Source: Chromatiales bacterium (GTDB lineage Bacteria; Pseudomonadota; Gammaproteobacteria; UBA6429; Thiohalophilaceae). From it: a stretch of DNA of 7,794 nucleotides. Positions 7,109 through 7,794 of the stretch are shown piece by piece (the stretch's first letter is position 1; each line of letters opens with the position of its first letter). The position numbers and the translations under genes are program-made. A model generated the notes under the pieces. It made no database searches, had not been told where the DNA came from, and saw only the letters and a list, made by a program, of their open reading frames with translations. Where the stretch lies: contig JALXDW010000108.1 of assembly GCA_027070385.1 (NCBI GenBank), positions 1-7,794 of the forward strand, given 5' to 3'.

Positions 7109-7138
7109 CAGCCTTCATGATGCCCTCCAACATTTTAC

Positions 7139-7152
7139 GCAACATCTGTTGC
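7139..7152 (+). repeat. Inverted repeat in the porin leader
   Basis: GCAACA-TC-TGTTGC is a perfect 6-bp inverted repeat ending 21 nt before the porin ribosome binding site. The spacer is too short for an RNA hairpin of full stem length, so a dimeric repressor site is a more natural reading than a riboregulator. It may also be chance. Confidence 0.35.
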
Positions 7153-7172
7153 ACTCATACAACGAAAAAGTT

Positions 7173-7179
7173 AGAGGGA
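7173..7179 (+). promoter_or_regulatory. Ribosome binding site of the porin gene
   Basis: AGAGGGA lies 5 nt before the ATG at 7185 and 8 nt before a second ATG at 7188, so either codon could be used. It is the strongest Shine-Dalgarno sequence among the window's larger genes, consistent with an abundant envelope protein. Confidence 0.75.
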
Positions 7180-7184
7180 ATACA

Positions 7185-7794
7185 ATGATGAAAAAAACGA
7201 TAATTGCAACAACGATTGCGGGTGTTTTATGCACACCTTTAATTGTTCAGGCTAAAGATACTGTAAAAAGCAATGCACCTGTTATTTATGGTAAAGCGCA
7301 TGTTTCATATGGCACATTTGAAAAGAAGGTAAATGGCACAACAACAGTGGATAATTGGCAAGCACGAAGTCATGCCTCGCGCTTTGGTATTAAGGGTGAT
7401 CGTGATTTGGGTAATAGCCTTAAAGCTGTTTACAAATTTGAATGGCAAGTGGATTATGAACAATCAACAGATGCCGCTCTGGATCGGCGTAATATGTATG
7501 TTGGTATGAAAGGCAATTTCGGTGAATTCCGAATTGGTCGTCATGATACACCTCTGAAAATGTCACAGGGAAAATTTGATCAGTTTGGTGATACCGATGC
7601 CGATCTAAAGAATGCCGGTGATGAAGATGGTGAAAATCGTATGGACAATGTTCTGCTTTATCTGGGTAAGTCAGGTAATGTGGGTTATGCGATCTCAGTT
7701 GCACCGGGTGAAGAAAATGCAGGCACTAATGTTAATGATGGCGCTGCCGATACGATATCGGCTTCTGTTAGTTATAAATCAGGTCCTGTTTATG
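7185..7794 (+). CDS. General porin of the outer membrane, 3' end missing
   Basis: The frame is open from 7185 to the right edge (203 codons), so roughly the first half to two-thirds of a typical porin of 300-400 residues is present. A signal peptide (MMKKTIIATT..., cleavage after VQA at residue 23) is followed by beta-strand segments typical of the Gram_neg_porins/Porin_4 family. These are VIYGKAHVSYG at the first strand, SRFGIKGDRDLGNSLKAVYKFEW, and RRNMYVGMKGNFGEFRIGRHDTPLK, the last matching the family's YVGLKGxFGxxxxGRxxTP signature. An Asp/Glu-rich stretch follows (DQFGDTDADLKNAGDEDGEN), which may line the constriction loop. It should form a trimeric passive diffusion channel; the acidic residues would favour cations, but selectivity cannot be read from sequence. 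It is divergent from argD. Confidence 0.92.
   Translation, partial: MMKKTIIATTIAGVLCTPLIVQAKDTVKSNAPVIYGKAHVSYGTFEKKVNGTTTVDNWQARSHASRFGIKGDRDLGNSLKAVYKFEWQVDYEQSTDAALDRRNMYVGMKGNFGEFRIGRHDTPLKMSQGKFDQFGDTDADLKNAGDEDGENRMDNVLLYLGKSGNVGYAISVAPGEENAGTNVNDGAADTISASVSYKSGPVY

Larger units (their letters stand above)
6858..7184. other. Divergent argD/porin intergenic region
   Basis: These 327 bp hold no gene I can support. From argD outward they contain a hairpin in the argD leader (6951-6981), two candidate minus-strand promoters (6986-7014 and 7045-7074), a palindrome with TTTACG repeats (7001-7022), a tandem 22-bp imperfect repeat (7065-7108), and an inverted repeat just before the porin ribosome binding site (7139-7152). 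The reading frame of argD extends through the first 126 bp but is judged noncoding. Confidence 0.7.

Noticed and set aside
7095..7128. Seven-codon minus-strand leader-like frame (MKAEYFS) with a GGAGGG site 4 nt before its ATG, upstream of argD
   Set aside because: Both candidate argD promoters lie downstream of it, it holds no run of Arg codons, and no transcript for it is evident. The strong Shine-Dalgarno match is probably chance.
7420..7704. Minus-strand 94-codon open frame opposite the porin
   Set aside because: It is antisense to a clear porin coding sequence, its His/Tyr-rich translation is low in hydrophobic core pattern, and it resembles no family I know.
1..7794. CRISPR array, tRNA/rRNA, insertion sequence, prophage or toxin-antitoxin genes
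   Set aside because: No regularly spaced repeats, RNA gene signatures, transposase motifs or attachment-like repeats were seen; the window reads as ordinary core and signalling chromosome.

Overview
The window looks like chromosomal DNA of a moderate-GC (low-to-mid 40s % by eye) gammaproteobacterium. The evidence is the style of the signalling proteins, an argD-argF pair, a general trimeric porin of the Gram_neg_porins/Porin_4 type, and genes that start with ATG behind weak Shine-Dalgarno sites. A marine methylotroph-like lineage such as Methylophaga is one guess. Nothing in the sequence fixes the genus.

Left part (1-4077, plus strand): a tightly packed signalling operon, entered in mid-gene. 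In order it encodes the end of an RpfG-type response regulator with an HD-GYP cyclic-di-GMP phosphodiesterase domain, a small membrane protein with a chemoreceptor signalling hairpin but no periplasmic sensor, a STAS anti-sigma-factor-antagonist-like protein, and a three-domain response regulator (receiver, PP2C/SpoIIE phosphatase, GHKL kinase). The last two form a complete partner-switching pair, like HsbA/HsbR of Pseudomonas or SypA/SypE of Vibrio fischeri. The likely logic is that a phosphorelay signal controls the receiver, which tips the balance between kinase and phosphatase and so sets the phosphorylation state of the STAS serine. The HD-GYP protein and the receptor-like protein tie the same locus to cyclic-di-GMP and chemosensory-style signalling. 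The histidine kinase that feeds it is probably upstream of the window.

Middle (4078-4685): the operon converges on a minus-strand gene for an exported Sel1-repeat protein, with 8 bp between stop codons. A long-looped inverted repeat there may terminate transcription both ways.

Right part (4768-6857, minus strand): argD (acetylornithine aminotransferase) followed by argF (ornithine carbamoyltransferase), two consecutive steps of the arginine pathway (glutamate-derived acetylornithine branch and ornithine to citrulline), 17 bp apart and probably cotranscribed.

The 327-bp divergent intergenic region (6858-7184) holds two candidate argD promoters, a GC-rich hairpin in the argD leader, a small palindrome, and a tandem 22-bp imperfect repeat facing a porin gene. 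The porin gene begins at 7185 and runs off the right edge.
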